Part shown: positions 34,032 to 44,192 of the stretch, one piece after another
Layout of the letters: every line of letters begins with the position of its first letter
How positions within the stretch are numbered: position 1 is the stretch's first letter
From: Akkermansiaceae bacterium UBA7331
GTDB lineage: Bacteria; Verrucomicrobiota; Verrucomicrobiia; Verrucomicrobiales; Akkermansiaceae
Reading direction: 5' to 3'
Assembly (NCBI GenBank): GCA_002471255.1
Contig: DKPP01000011.1
Span: 126,922 to 190,921 of the forward strand
Length of the DNA: 64,000 bases
Notes under the pieces: generated by a model
The model's input: the letters and a program-made list of their open reading frames with translations, nothing else
What the model was told of the DNA's origin: nothing
Databases searched by the model: none
Position numbers and translations under genes: made by a program

Positions 34032-36407
34032 TTATTTCAATCTTTTAAATGGTAAAACGATATCTTTTTGGTTACGTCGTACGGTAATCGTTTTAGGGTT
34101 TTCTCCCATTGCTTTGTTGAGCTCTTCGATGTTTTGGATCTTTTTGTTATCGATCGCGATGATCACATCTTGAGGTTTACCATCCGTCGTAGCGAATAGC
34201 ATATTTGGTAAGACGGAAAGAACGATAACACCTGTTTCATCAATTAGACCATAGGCGGATTGATCACCTAGTCCCTTAACGTCGCGGCAAACGGCACCAA
34301 TGTGGTCGAGTTCGATTTCCGGTGTGGAATCGTCTGATTGGTTAGTGGTGATGATACGAGGCATTTGTGGCGTTTTGGCGAGCTTTTTCAATCGTTCCGA
34401 GGTAACTCCGAATTGGTTGGTGATTGGTTTGAAGCCCATTTTAAAGGCGGGTGAGTTTTTCTTTAATCGAAAATCACCTTTTTGCGCATCGATGAATAAG
34501 GCATCTCCCATTTTAGAGTTTTGGTCTCTTTGAGACATTTTTTGCAAACCGGTTGCCGGTTCTACTCCTTTCATGCCTTCGCGATGTACAAAATTCTTAT
34601 CCATCGTTTTGCCCCATGGCGTATTGGGCATGTGACCGGCAGGGAAGTATTTATCGACAAAGAAGATGTTGTTGGTCACTTCGTCTTCGCTCTTATTATA
34701 CCAAACGTGTGGGTGTAGAGAGTTGTTAACGATAATGTTGTTATAAACCTTTCGATAAAAACCTTCACGTAATTTCAAGCCTGAACCGATCAAGAGGTTG
34801 CCACGAATGATGTAATTGCTTGAACCGTCATCCAAATCGATGTCCCAACCATGTTCACATTGCCAGCGACTATTCTGAATGATTGTTGGTGTCATCGCAT
34901 CAAGCAATGGGATATTTTTGTTAGTTTCCCATTTGCTTAAATCGTTCATGTTCAATCCGGGTAATTCCCAGAATCGATCACGACCCCATGAGTTAAAGGA
35001 TCCGTGGTCGGAGGTTTCTTTGACCGTGTCGAAAATATCACAATTTTCAATTACATGACCACCCCAACACCCGTCACCGATGTTAATGCCGGCTCGTGGT
35101 ACATCATAGAGTGAGCAACTTTTAATAGTAATGTTTTTAGAAAGGGCTATTTGTACTGGAGACGTTTGTTTTTCGATCAAACCCGTACGAGTAATTAAAC
35201 AATCTTCTACACGACAATTTTGCGGATAATCGTTGTTAAGAGGCCCTGGGGTCATATCCATTTGGTCAATGGATCTTTTTCTGTGCTGGGTATAATCATG
35301 CGGACCTTTGTAGGCTGATCTTTCTCCAACAAAACAGATGCCGTTACCCCCAATTTCTTGGAATAGGCAAGATTTAATCGTGATCTTATCATTATAACCC
35401 GTCACCATGACGGCATTGCCGCCCAATTCTTCAAAGTTGCAGTTTTGAACAAGGCAATTCGTTGCTTTATTGAACAAAAGAGCGCCGGAACGATCAATCG
35501 TCCAATCACTTAAGAGTAAAGGCTCCTTGTTATCCATAAAGGTTCTTCGAGTTTGCTCAAAAGCGATACCATCGAGAATGATATTCTTTGCATCGGGACC
35601 CTCTACAGTGATTAAATTTGCCAAAGTAGCTAATTCAATAGTTGCCGTTTTTAAATCAACTTGAGACGCAGGTTTTAAGTAAAGAGTGCCATTGGTTTGG
35701 TCATAGAACCACTCGGTTTCAGCATCTAATTCCTCAAAAATATTTTCGATAAAGCGATAGTCGGCATGATATCCCATCGGACGGTTATTTTGCCATCCAC
35801 CTGTCCATTGTAGACGATTATCAGAAGTTTTTCCTGTTACTTCGAAGTGCATGCCACCCCACAATGCTTTGTGTAGAGCATGTACATAGGCACCTTTAGG
35901 GTTAGCCCATTTTGCCACGTTGTGTTGAGAATCGCAATCAGCTGCGTAACCTTCCCATTTTTTGGTCGAATCCGTGGCATTGGGATAACGCGCCATGCGC
36001 TGGCGTTTGCCATTGACAAATAGTACATCCGGTTTGCTATCTAAGGCCACTTTGGCTTGCATAATACCATCTTTATATGGCTGCCAATCGAGCTTTAAGA
36101 TTTTAGATCCCTTGATGATAGCTTGTTGTGGCTTTTTTGCTCGAATAGTCAGGTTATTGTCCTGCTTATTTAAAATGATTGGCTTAGCTAAATGGTACGA
36201 GCCACTTTCTAAAAGGATGGTGTTTTGTTTATCTTGAGATTGTCTAGTTAGCTCAAGGGCCTTACCCAAAGTGAGTACAGGAGCGTTCTGGGCGTCACCT
36301 TTTTGAGTATCATTTCCGTTGGGGGCGACGTAAATCGTCACAGCTCCGGAATGATTGCAAAGCATAGATAATCCTAAGGTTACATAGAATATAGAAGCCT
36401 TAATCAT
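34032..36407 (-). CDS. secreted right-handed beta-helix protein, GH141-like, with C-terminal PDZ domain
   Basis: 791 residues, signal peptide about 1-22. The N-terminal pattern (IYVAPNGND, then TLGKAL, ILLESGSYHL and later LFVNGKRQRMARYPN) is the one I know from GH141 enzymes, which include an alpha-L-fucosidase and a xylanase. From about 240 to 600 there are parallel beta-helix coils (N-I-x-I-x-x-C and N-C-x-F-x-x-x-G-G-N-A repeats). After about 715 a PDZ-like domain appears (GVIVLSVLPN..., DVIIAIDNKKIQNIEEL), which may recruit a partner or a C-terminal peptide. An alpha-L-fucosidase on host glycans would fit the neighbouring sialidase, but family and substrate are inferred. Confidence 0.72.
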   Translation of the reverse strand: MIKASIFYVTLGLSMLCNHSGAVTIYVAPNGNDTQKGDAQNAPVLTLGKALELTRQSQDKQNTILLESGSYHLAKPIILNKQDNNLTIRAKKPQQAIIKGSKILKLDWQPYKDGIMQAKVALDSKPDVLFVNGKRQRMARYPNATDSTKKWEGYAADCDSQHNVAKWANPKGAYVHALHKALWGGMHFEVTGKTSDNRLQWTGGWQNNRPMGYHADYRFIENIFEELDAETEWFYDQTNGTLYLKPASQVDLKTATIELATLANLITVEGPDAKNIILDGIAFEQTRRTFMDNKEPLLLSDWTIDRSGALLFNKATNCLVQNCNFEELGGNAVMVTGYNDKITIKSCLFQEIGGNGICFVGERSAYKGPHDYTQHRKRSIDQMDMTPGPLNNDYPQNCRVEDCLITRTGLIEKQTSPVQIALSKNITIKSCSLYDVPRAGINIGDGCWGGHVIENCDIFDTVKETSDHGSFNSWGRDRFWELPGLNMNDLSKWETNKNIPLLDAMTPTIIQNSRWQCEHGWDIDLDDGSSNYIIRGNLLIGSGLKLREGFYRKVYNNIIVNNSLHPHVWYNKSEDEVTNNIFFVDKYFPAGHMPNTPWGKTMDKNFVHREGMKGVEPATGLQKMSQRDQNSKMGDALFIDAQKGDFRLKKNSPAFKMGFKPITNQFGVTSERLKKLAKTPQMPRIITTNQSDDSTPEIELDHIGAVCRDVKGLGDQSAYGLIDETGVIVLSVLPNMLFATTDGKPQDVIIAIDNKKIQNIEELNKAMGENPKTITVRRNQKDIVLPFKRLK

Positions 36408-36502
36408 GTGAAAGATTATCTACATTTTTTTTAACACCTCAAGTTGAAAACGGGATATATCGCTTTATTTTCATGATCTTGGTATCGCTATAAGCCATCA
36501 AC

Positions 36503-36538
36503 GAAAAAGCCTTGGCAGATAAGTTCTCTGCCAAGGCT
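36503..36538 (-). terminator. terminator of the gene ending at 36561
   Basis: Stem AGCCTTGGCAGA / TCTGCCAAGGCT, 7-base loop, followed on the minus strand by TTTTTC. Confidence 0.88.
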
Positions 36539-36560
36539 CTTAAAAAATAAAAGAATGGGA

Positions 36561-38177
36561 TTATTTGAAAGTGATTTTGGCTTCTTGTCCTTTTTTAAGA
36601 TCCAATTCTCGGATGAGGAGAAAGTCATTGGTTAAAGCACCTACTTCTGAAATAGGAATACTTGTATCACCAATACTTAGAATGGCCATCTTTTCCTTAA
36701 TCTTTTTTGGGTACCACACGGCAAAACGACCTTTAAAGTCATTATTGGCGGTTATACTAAATCCTTTTGCCGGATTTTGCTTATCATCCCAATTAATAGT
36801 CCATGGAGATTTGGTGTGAGATTCATCCAATTTAGCTACCCAAGCAGGGTCTCCATAGAAAGCAACGGTATCACGATCATGTACGAGGCCAATTGTATCT
36901 TTGTTGTTACCATATTTGGCTTCCGCTATTTTGCGGCCAAATTCCGGATTACGCGAGGCGCTCTGAATGTCAGGAGAGTTAAAGTGAACATCCATTAATT
37001 TTGGGTATTCTCGTTGTGTCCATTCCAAAAGGAATTGATTATTGAGATACCATGCCTCGGCTAGAGAAGATTGGTCGTGATTATCAAAGAAAAGTCGTAA
37101 TGTGCCCCAGCCTCCTTCACCATACCATGATGGCACGGTATAGCCGACCAATTGATTAAATCCGTAATCGCCTAAAGCGGTTATAACCATCGAATTGGGT
37201 GAGTTTTTGGCATCTCCGATTAGGCAATTACCCGGTGCTAGCCAAACGGCAGGTTTATCATTGGGCTTAATTGTCGGTGCTTTAATGCGCTCAAGAAACT
37301 TTTTGAGGTCATCTTCCTTACCATTGAAAATCACGCCGGACAGGAATGTTCTGAACTCTTTAAATTGCTCCATGTTTAGCATGTAGAATTTTTTATCGTA
37401 GGAGACGATGATTCCTTTGCCAAATGGCATTTCCAAATTAAATTGGGTTGCATGTGACGAAGTGACCATAAGCTCAGGCTGATATTTTTCCCAAAACTCG
37501 ACCAATTTAGGGGTGATCCCCATGGATTTGCCTTTGGCCTCGGCGTCTTCTTTGAGAGATTCTTTATAAAACTCAATTTTCGGTTCGGTAGCGCCATGCT
37601 GTTCCAAATACTGGAAAGGCTGCCAATCGGTAATGACCATACTATCGTCGAAGCGTTTAGCATTGATGTTGGTCGTACCTGCTGCTCGTTTGATGATGAG
37701 CGGTTCGGATTGGTTTACGATACGCATTGCTTGCCCCGGGCTATAACCGGTCACGATACCCCAAATGCAGTCGCCATATGGGTCTTCATCGAATTGTCTG
37801 GTCATACGGTGTAGATCCGTAACGAGTGGTCTTGAAATTTCTTCAGGACTACCTACCAATGCTAGGAAGCGAGGTAAGTCTTTTTTAAGCGTTGGCAATG
37901 CTTCATAAACGTTATCCTTGAAAGTGATGATTTTGCCTTCATGTTTTTTCGCCAAAGCATCAGCTACCTTTTTCCACTCAGGGTCTTTTGCTGATTTTTC
38001 TGAAATTAAAACTACATAAGGTACGGCAATTTGTTCTTTGGCTTTGCTCGTAGTTTTGGCGTACACATGGTAGGAATCGATCGAAGTAGTAAGCTCGTTA
38101 AATGAGGTTGCTCCCCAAGTAATTGAGCCAAATCCTGCCACGATACATAGTGAAGAAATAGTGTGGAAAACGGACAT
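36561..38177 (-). CDS. secreted protein with possible C25-type (gingipain-like) cysteine protease fold
   Basis: 538 residues from the ATG at 38177, which gives a signal peptide (MSVFHTISSL..., ending TWG); an upstream in-frame ATG at 38228 would bury it. I do not recognise the family with certainty. Two segments fit the clan CD pattern: a hydrophobic strand ending S-S-H-A (LMVTSSHAT) and, about 90 residues later, a hydrophobic strand ending in Cys (VWLAPGNCLIGD). An N-terminal domain with LALVGSPEEI and GIVTGYSPGQAMRIV resembles the pro- or subdomain of such proteins. The Ig-like C-terminal ~100 residues are beta-rich. Proteolytic activity is inference. Confidence 0.5.
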   Translation of the reverse strand: MSVFHTISSLCIVAGFGSITWGATSFNELTTSIDSYHVYAKTTSKAKEQIAVPYVVLISEKSAKDPEWKKVADALAKKHEGKIITFKDNVYEALPTLKKDLPRFLALVGSPEEISRPLVTDLHRMTRQFDEDPYGDCIWGIVTGYSPGQAMRIVNQSEPLIIKRAAGTTNINAKRFDDSMVITDWQPFQYLEQHGATEPKIEFYKESLKEDAEAKGKSMGITPKLVEFWEKYQPELMVTSSHATQFNLEMPFGKGIIVSYDKKFYMLNMEQFKEFRTFLSGVIFNGKEDDLKKFLERIKAPTIKPNDKPAVWLAPGNCLIGDAKNSPNSMVITALGDYGFNQLVGYTVPSWYGEGGWGTLRLFFDNHDQSSLAEAWYLNNQFLLEWTQREYPKLMDVHFNSPDIQSASRNPEFGRKIAEAKYGNNKDTIGLVHDRDTVAFYGDPAWVAKLDESHTKSPWTINWDDKQNPAKGFSITANNDFKGRFAVWYPKKIKEKMAILSIGDTSIPISEVGALTNDFLLIRELDLKKGQEAKITFK

Positions 38178-38245
38178 GATAGTACAGGGTAAAGTAAATC
38201 CTTCGGGCATCAAGTTAAAAGGAACCATGTCACGAGAATAATAAA

Positions 38246-38276
38246 ATCACCCTTCAAGTACAACTCGAAGGGTGAT
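38246..38276 (-). terminator. terminator of the M16 peptidase gene
   Basis: Stem ATCACCCTTC / GAAGGGTGAT with an 11-base loop, followed by ATTTTAT on the minus strand. Confidence 0.82.
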
Positions 38277-38304
38277 GGATAAATGATTAAATCACAAAGA
38301 TTAT

Positions 38305-41175
38305 CTATTTCTTATCTGAATCAGATTCTTTTTCTGGTTTATCAGGTAAAATGTTTAGATTAAGATGTTTGCCGGTGCCAAATATTTCTTTGGCTAACTC
38401 ATTGATTTCTTCAACCGTGATGGACTTCATGTCGTCAATGGCTTCTTGGGATGCCTGTAAACGATCTGTCTTAGTTTGAGCACGACCAATGACAGATTGC
38501 CAGTAGTCATTTTGACGACGTGATTTTTCCATGCTATTGAGAATAGGATTGCGTGCACGATCCAATTCGTCTTGAGGAATGTTGCCCTTTCCTAAATCAT
38601 TTGTGATTTCAATGATGGCATCAAGCACTTTATCTTTATTACCCACTACACCGGAAGAAACAGCACCGATATATCCTAGACCCGGATAAACTTCGCTTGC
38701 GCTAGTCATCACACTCGGAGAGTAAGCTTCACCCATTTTTTCACGAACACCAACGAAAAGGCGCTCACGAAGTAATCCCTTCATCAAGTTAACACGACGG
38801 GCTTTTTTCTTATCAAACGCATCAGGAGCTTTCCAGAAAAGAGTCACTAAAGTTTTATCAATTGTTGAAGGATAAGTTACGTCTTTTGTTTGATCAAATG
38901 CGTTAAGATTAATCTTCGTTTGTTCAGTTGTAGGAGGTGTGCTGGTTTTAGGTCTAGCTGGTAAGGAGCCAATTGTTTTTTCAAGCACAGGAATGATTTG
39001 TTCCGGCTTAAAGTCACCTACGATACTTACTTCCAAATAATTTTTCTTAAGAAGTTGGTCTAACCAATCTTTTACCATTTGTGTGGTATTGGCTTCCAGT
39101 TCTTCTTGAGATGGGAAATTGAAGCGAACATCGTTGTTGAACAAAGTTTTAGGTAACTCTTTTTGAAGAGCTCCGTTTGCTTCATGTTTCATTTTGGCAT
39201 ATTGCATCGGTATAGCGCGACGGAAGAGCATTTCAGCTTCCGGACGATATCCCGGGTACATCATATGCGCCATTTGCAATTGCAACTGGGTTTCGAAATC
39301 CTTTTGATTGGTTGCTCCGGAGATTACGAAGGTATCTTCACCAATGGAGAAACTGGAACCTACATTTTTATCGGCAAAAATGGATTTGATTTCGTCAATT
39401 GAGTGATTCGTAAATCCACCCATGTTCATCACGGCACCTGCCAACATGTCCAAACCGATTTGAGATACGGGTTTCGTGACTTTACCTCCATCAATAGTGA
39501 AAAGAATGCTGATGTTATCTTTATTAAATGGTGTAGGTTTAAGGTTGACCTTCACTCCATTCGAAAGAGTTAATTCGGTAAGATCCAACTCTTTATTGTA
39601 GGATTGAGTAACAACTTTGCCCGGTGCTCCGAATTGATAATCAAAAGGTTTAATTTCGTTTTCAACATAAGGCTTCACCTCTTTTTGTGTCGATTCCTTA
39701 TAAGTCGCTAAAATTTCATCACTACCTTTATCATTTTCGATATTACTACCGATAATGATTTTTGGGTGCTTGCCATCCCATGCCTCTTTAAGCATTTGCT
39801 GGCACATAGCCGGAGTAATTTTAGCTAAGACCGGTTGAATCATGTGCCAATTTTCTTCAGGCGTAGTGAATACTTTGCCGTCAGCTGCAGTTTTGGTTAT
39901 GGCATTAGCTAAATCATTGGATTTGGTTGTTGGCCATGATTTGATTGCTACCTCATATGATGTGGTGATATCTTTCTTCGCTTCATCTAATTCTTTAGCT
40001 GTAAAGCCGTGGGTGATGGCGCTACGAATAGTTTGTTCCATAGCCTGCAAACTGGCTTTCCAATTTTTGGAATCAGAACGTCCTGATAACATATCCATCT
40101 CAATAATTTTGAACATGTCATCACGATTGACGCCTGCACCTAAAAATGGGCAGTTTTCTTGCTTGGTCATTTTGTCGAAACGACGATTCAACATGGCGTA
40201 GGCAAGCTCAAGAGGAAGATCTTCAACTCTGTTGGCAACCGTATCGGCTTTTTTCTCAAAAGGCTTAGTTAAAACAACTGAAATGTCGGTGGCAGATGCT
40301 TCTTTATTGGCAATCCATTTGGCTTGAGGCGCAGTAATTTGTTTGAGTGTGCCATAATCAGCCTTAATTGGAGCAGACTTTTGCATGCTGCCAAAATATT
40401 TTTCAATCCATTCTTTGGCCTGTTCCGGGGTGACATCTCCGGAAACAATTACTTGCATCTCATTTGGAACATAATGAGTCTTGTAATAATTAAGGAAGAG
40501 GTCACGAGGTCCATTGCGGATGAAATCCAAAGTGCCGATTGGGAAGCGTTCTCCAATCAAAGTGCCATCGGATAAGAAGCGGAAGGTATCTTTAATCATG
40601 CGATAACCGGCGGAGTCTCTAGCCTTATATTCACTAGTAATGATGCCACGTTCCGCATCTAAAGCTTCTGCTGTCAAATGGGCGCCATCGGCAAAGTCTC
40701 TCATAGCTTTGAAAGCCAAATCAACAGTAGAAGGTTTGAGAGAGGGCACATCCATCATGTACACAGTTTCGTCAAACGAAGTATAAGCATTAGCATCGCC
40801 ACCTAAACCAAGACCTTCTCTTTGCATCGCCGGCATCAATTCGCCACGTTTGAAATTGGTACTACCATTGAATACCATGTGTTCCAAAAAGTGGGAAATA
40901 CCTTGTTCGTGATCTTTTTCGTTGAGTGAACCGGTATTAACTCTTAATCGAATGCTGAAACGTCCTTTAGGTTCAGCTGCCGGACGAATGTAATAAGTAA
41001 GACCATTAGCAAGTTCTCCTTTGATAAGTTGCGGGTCCTGTTTCGGCGTTTCTGAAGCCATTTTATCTATAGTGGAGGGGGTAGAAGGGGTGGTGTCTGT
41101 TGCTGCGGCGACTGTCATGGGATAAGTCGTGCAAACGAGCATTGCCGTCGCAAATAATTGTGAGAAAATAGACAT
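38305..41175 (-). CDS. secreted M16 family zinc metallopeptidase
   Basis: 956 residues with signal peptide (1-24, ending VAAA). A two-domain insulinase/pitrilysin-type protein. The inverted zinc motif H95-F-L-E98-H99 is intact and the third ligand E175 lies in DAERGIITSE at the expected distance, so the first half is catalytic. The second half (about 530-956) has the inactive M16-C type domain with a PEST-like RWG-equivalent region near VGVREKMGEAYSP. It would degrade peptides in the periplasm or outside. Monocistronic, with its own terminator. Confidence 0.93.
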   Translation of the reverse strand: MSIFSQLFATAMLVCTTYPMTVAAATDTTPSTPSTIDKMASETPKQDPQLIKGELANGLTYYIRPAAEPKGRFSIRLRVNTGSLNEKDHEQGISHFLEHMVFNGSTNFKRGELMPAMQREGLGLGGDANAYTSFDETVYMMDVPSLKPSTVDLAFKAMRDFADGAHLTAEALDAERGIITSEYKARDSAGYRMIKDTFRFLSDGTLIGERFPIGTLDFIRNGPRDLFLNYYKTHYVPNEMQVIVSGDVTPEQAKEWIEKYFGSMQKSAPIKADYGTLKQITAPQAKWIANKEASATDISVVLTKPFEKKADTVANRVEDLPLELAYAMLNRRFDKMTKQENCPFLGAGVNRDDMFKIIEMDMLSGRSDSKNWKASLQAMEQTIRSAITHGFTAKELDEAKKDITTSYEVAIKSWPTTKSNDLANAITKTAADGKVFTTPEENWHMIQPVLAKITPAMCQQMLKEAWDGKHPKIIIGSNIENDKGSDEILATYKESTQKEVKPYVENEIKPFDYQFGAPGKVVTQSYNKELDLTELTLSNGVKVNLKPTPFNKDNISILFTIDGGKVTKPVSQIGLDMLAGAVMNMGGFTNHSIDEIKSIFADKNVGSSFSIGEDTFVISGATNQKDFETQLQLQMAHMMYPGYRPEAEMLFRRAIPMQYAKMKHEANGALQKELPKTLFNNDVRFNFPSQEELEANTTQMVKDWLDQLLKKNYLEVSIVGDFKPEQIIPVLEKTIGSLPARPKTSTPPTTEQTKINLNAFDQTKDVTYPSTIDKTLVTLFWKAPDAFDKKKARRVNLMKGLLRERLFVGVREKMGEAYSPSVMTSASEVYPGLGYIGAVSSGVVGNKDKVLDAIIEITNDLGKGNIPQDELDRARNPILNSMEKSRRQNDYWQSVIGRAQTKTDRLQASQEAIDDMKSITVEEINELAKEIFGTGKHLNLNILPDKPEKESDSDKK

Positions 41176-41351
41176 ATTATTATATGGTTTGATTGGGATA
41201 ATTCTCTACTCTTGTTAGGCTAAGTCAAGGTAGCTTTGCTTCATGAGTAAACAATAGTGATTTTTGTGATATAAATACTTTATTTTAATGCAAAAGTTGC
41301 ACGAGATGTCGTTTTGAGTTTTTATTAATGCAATATGCTAACAGTAAAAAT

Positions 41352-42545
41352 TTATTGGGGTGCCCAATCGTGAGGTTTTTTGGGTTTGTTAATGTCGATA
41401 ATGCGTTGTATGCATCGATCCCAAGCTTCCTGACCTTCCAATATCTCTACTTCGATGCGTAGAAAATAGATCGGTACTTCAATCTCTTCCGGTTGATTGA
41501 GTCTCACAGCGTCCTTTTCGGTGGTGATGATCATTTCCATGGCGCGCTCGGCACAACGTTCGTAAAAGGCGAGGAGTTCCTCTTCGTCAAACCAGTGGTG
41601 ATCCGGGAATCGGCGACAAATCTCGACTTTGCCGCCTAATTGGCGTACGGAATTTTCAAAACTTTCCGGTCGTGCAATGCCGCTTAAACATGCAATCCAT
41701 TTGTCTTGAATTGCTTCCAAAGGTAATCTTTCTCCTGTGAATACGTTTTCTAAGAATTTAGGACCATGATTGGTGATGATGATATCGGCTACAGGATTGT
41801 ATTTTCTAATTTTTTTGACTAACTCATCCTGTGGCTTACCTTCACTTTTTGTTAAGATAATATAACTGGCTCGTCCTAAGCTGGATTTTGGCTCTCGTAA
41901 AGTACCTCTTGGGATCATTGATCCTGTGCCAAAAGGGGCACCACAGTCGACTAAAACAATATCTAATTCATGCCCAAGTGCAAGGTATTGCATACCATCA
42001 TCTAAAATGAGCGTGTCGGAATGAAGATATTCAATGGCGAATATACCTGATTTGATACGATTTTTATCAACCAGTACGGCTACATTGTCGAGATTTTTTG
42101 CCAACATAAATGGTTCATCACCAGAGTAAAGTGGTGATAAATACCGTGTCGTGCCGTCGCTGGCAATTTTAGGCAGATGCTTAATTTGATTGCCCTGATG
42201 GTCTAACCATTTTTGAGAAGTTGGTAAATCTTGGCTTTTGTAGCCACGAGTAAGAATGGATACTTTGCGCCCCTTTTCAGTTAAGGTGCGGGCTAATAAT
42301 TCGACAACAGGGGTCTTGCCCGTTCCTCCCATTGTAATGTTCCCAACGCTGATGACAAGTGTGCCAAGCCTAGCTTGTTTTTTGATGCCGCTATGAAACA
42401 GTTTGATACGAATGAGAACTACTAATCGAAATAACCAAGAAATAGCACGTAAGAAGATACGAGTTATCGTGGCACGAAAACCTTTTGCTCGCCCAAAGAT
42501 AACATCGGCTCCCCATTCTTCCAATTCTTCCGAGCGTGATTTCAT
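41352..42545 (-). CDS. lpxK: tetraacyldisaccharide 4'-kinase (lipid A synthesis)
   Basis: Phosphorylates the 4' position of the lipid A disaccharide at the inner membrane. 397 residues. An N-terminal amphipathic/hydrophobic segment (about 25-50) is followed by [14 protein letters not shown], in which G73-G-T-G-K-T78 is the atypical P-loop, then RGYKSQ and the [12 protein letters not shown] block with the catalytic Asp pair. The C-terminal [15 protein letters not shown] motif appears as TTEKDAVRL. It confirms an LPS-bearing outer membrane. It lies 42 bases after the zinc-ribbon gene, so the two are probably co-transcribed. Confidence 0.94.
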   Translation of the reverse strand: MKSRSEELEEWGADVIFGRAKGFRATITRIFLRAISWLFRLVVLIRIKLFHSGIKKQARLGTLVISVGNITMGGTGKTPVVELLARTLTEKGRKVSILTRGYKSQDLPTSQKWLDHQGNQIKHLPKIASDGTTRYLSPLYSGDEPFMLAKNLDNVAVLVDKNRIKSGIFAIEYLHSDTLILDDGMQYLALGHELDIVLVDCGAPFGTGSMIPRGTLREPKSSLGRASYIILTKSEGKPQDELVKKIRKYNPVADIIITNHGPKFLENVFTGERLPLEAIQDKWIACLSGIARPESFENSVRQLGGKVEICRRFPDHHWFDEEELLAFYERCAERAMEMIITTEKDAVRLNQPEEIEVPIYFLRIEVEILEGQEAWDRCIQRIIDINKPKKPHDWAPQ

Positions 42546-42587
42546 GATCGCAGAGTTTCATTTGCCGGCTTTTGTCCGGCCTATAGA

Positions 42588-43289
42588 TTACATGAGGATT
42601 CTACGACAATTTTCACAATAAACAAGCTCGCGAGCGGACAAAACTCTTGTGCGGGTGCTGTCGGTAAGAGTCATATGGCAAGCTGCACAACGACCTCTTT
42701 CATCCATTGTGATGATGACCGGTAGAGATTTGCCCTTTACCATCAGTTCATATTGCTCAAGTGAATCCGGATTGATTTTTGATGCCATGGCTTGTCGTTC
42801 TTCACGCAATTGCTTTAATTTAGTGCCATCAACTTGAGCTGTTTCATCAAATTTTTTCAAATCTTGGTCAACGAGAGCTTGGGCTTCTTTAACTTTAGTT
42901 GCCTTTTGAGTCAATAAGATTTTGGCTGCCTCTACCTCATCCATGGTAAGCAAAGCTTGTGTTTCAAGCTCGTCGATTTGTTCGTTTGCTCGGTCAATTT
43001 CGCGGATGAAAGTTTGGTATTCCTCGTTTTTACGAGTGCTACTTTGTTGAATTTTCAATTTGGCGATAAGTGCCTTTTTCGCTTCAATATCTACTTCAAT
43101 ACTACGTACTTTTTTTTCTTGAGCGATGGCTTGTTCCTTGGTTTCTAACGCATCTTTGATTAAGGCTTTTTGCTTAATGAGTATTTTTTGTCTCAATTCG
43201 GGCAAATGATCAAGAGTATGTGCCAATTTGGCAATTTCGGTATCTTTAGCTTGCAAGATAATTAAAGGTTCCAAGTCTGCGTGATTCAT
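42588..43289 (-). CDS. coiled-coil protein with C4 zinc ribbon (DUF164 type)
   Basis: 233 residues. Residues 1-175 form a long antiparallel coiled coil rich in Lys, Glu, Gln and Leu. The C-terminal part has a four-Cys zinc ribbon, C-A-A-C-H and C-E-N-C near 201-230, the typical end of this widespread bacterial family. Proposed roles of the family are nucleic-acid-associated, and none is firmly established. It stands directly upstream of lpxK. Confidence 0.85.
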   Translation of the reverse strand: MNHADLEPLIILQAKDTEIAKLAHTLDHLPELRQKILIKQKALIKDALETKEQAIAQEKKVRSIEVDIEAKKALIAKLKIQQSSTRKNEEYQTFIREIDRANEQIDELETQALLTMDEVEAAKILLTQKATKVKEAQALVDQDLKKFDETAQVDGTKLKQLREERQAMASKINPDSLEQYELMVKGKSLPVIITMDERGRCAACHMTLTDSTRTRVLSARELVYCENCRRILM

Positions 43290-43351
43290 CTTTTTAAAGC
43301 TAACATAGTTTAGACTATCCCCAAAGAGAAATTTTCATGGTTTTAGATACG

Positions 43352-43388
43352 AAACAAGCCACCAAATTGATGATTCGGTGGCTTGTTT
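43352..43388 (-). terminator. terminator of the pseudopilin gene
   Basis: Stem AAACAAGCCACC / GGTGGCTTGTTT, 13-base loop. The minus-strand T-run is short (TTTC), so it may be less efficient. Confidence 0.72.
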
Positions 43389-43408
43389 GTTAAAATCAAT
43401 TTCGTAGA

Positions 43409-44089
43409 TTATTTCTTCGCTTTGATGTTTTCGAAAGTAGGTTCATCAAACTTTTTGATGCTACCATCAGCATAAAGAACTATAATAGTTCTACCATGAC
43501 GATCGATGGCCGGTCCTACGATTTCTTCGAAATCTTCTTTAGTGATGACGCTGCGGTTGTCGATTGGGACTCCATCTGAAAGCCAAGGTACATTATAGAG
43601 GGCTTTACCTGAAGCTACACTGATTGCCTTACGCTTGGTAGTAGGGAGCCAGCTGGTGTATGACACCGTATCGGCACTGGCCGGTACGTAAGCCGTATCT
43701 TTATTCTCAAAATTGCGAGCATCATCCGGGCAGCGGAATGCAGGAGGAAGGTTGTGAGGAACTTTTTCGTTAAGAGATATCTCCCCGGGGTTCTGAGCGT
43801 TAGCGATTGGTGCTAAAGCATCCCACCAATTGCGGGCTTCGCGACCTTTGATTAAAGAGTCTTTCATGCCACTAGAAGGAAGTTTACCACCATTTTGGTT
43901 GGCAAACTCGACACCATAGTCATGTAATTGTTTAAGGTGTGCCGTACATTTGGTTGCGGCAGAAGTAGCTCCCGCTTTGCTGAAGATAGTATAAGAAACA
44001 CCGGCTAGTGTGATAATGATAGCAATAACTACCAAAATTTCCACAAGCGTGAATCCCTTTGAAAATTGGTGACGGAAATTGGTCTTCAT
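43409..44089 (-). CDS. type IV/II-secretion pseudopilin-like protein
   Basis: 226 residues. The N-terminus has a short basic leader ending K-G, then F-T-L-V-E-I-L-V-V-I-A-I: the prepilin peptidase site with Glu at +5 and the hydrophobic helix that packs pilin fibres. The soluble domain has two Cys and a later H-G-R-T-I-I-V-L-Y-A-D-G-S segment seen in the H-X9-DG family common in Planctomycetes and Verrucomicrobia. No secretion ATPase or other pilin genes adjoin it, so it may be a stand-alone surface protein using the shared export machinery. Confidence 0.88.
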   Translation of the reverse strand: MKTNFRHQFSKGFTLVEILVVIAIIITLAGVSYTIFSKAGATSAATKCTAHLKQLHDYGVEFANQNGGKLPSSGMKDSLIKGREARNWWDALAPIANAQNPGEISLNEKVPHNLPPAFRCPDDARNFENKDTAYVPASADTVSYTSWLPTTKRKAISVASGKALYNVPWLSDGVPIDNRSVITKEDFEEIVGPAIDRHGRTIIVLYADGSIKKFDEPTFENIKAKK

Positions 44090-44142
44090 AATTTCCGTTC
44101 AGACTACACGAAGGAAGCCAGCTTGAAAAGCTAGAAATAAAA

Positions 44143-44170
44143 TTGCCTTGGTAAATACATACCAAGGCAA
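44143..44170 (-). terminator. terminator of tpiA
   Basis: Stem TTGCCTTGGTA / TACCAAGGCAA with a 6-base loop; TTTTATTT follows on the minus strand. Confidence 0.85.
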
Positions 44171-44192
44171 TAAAAAGTATGGAAAAAAGCGA

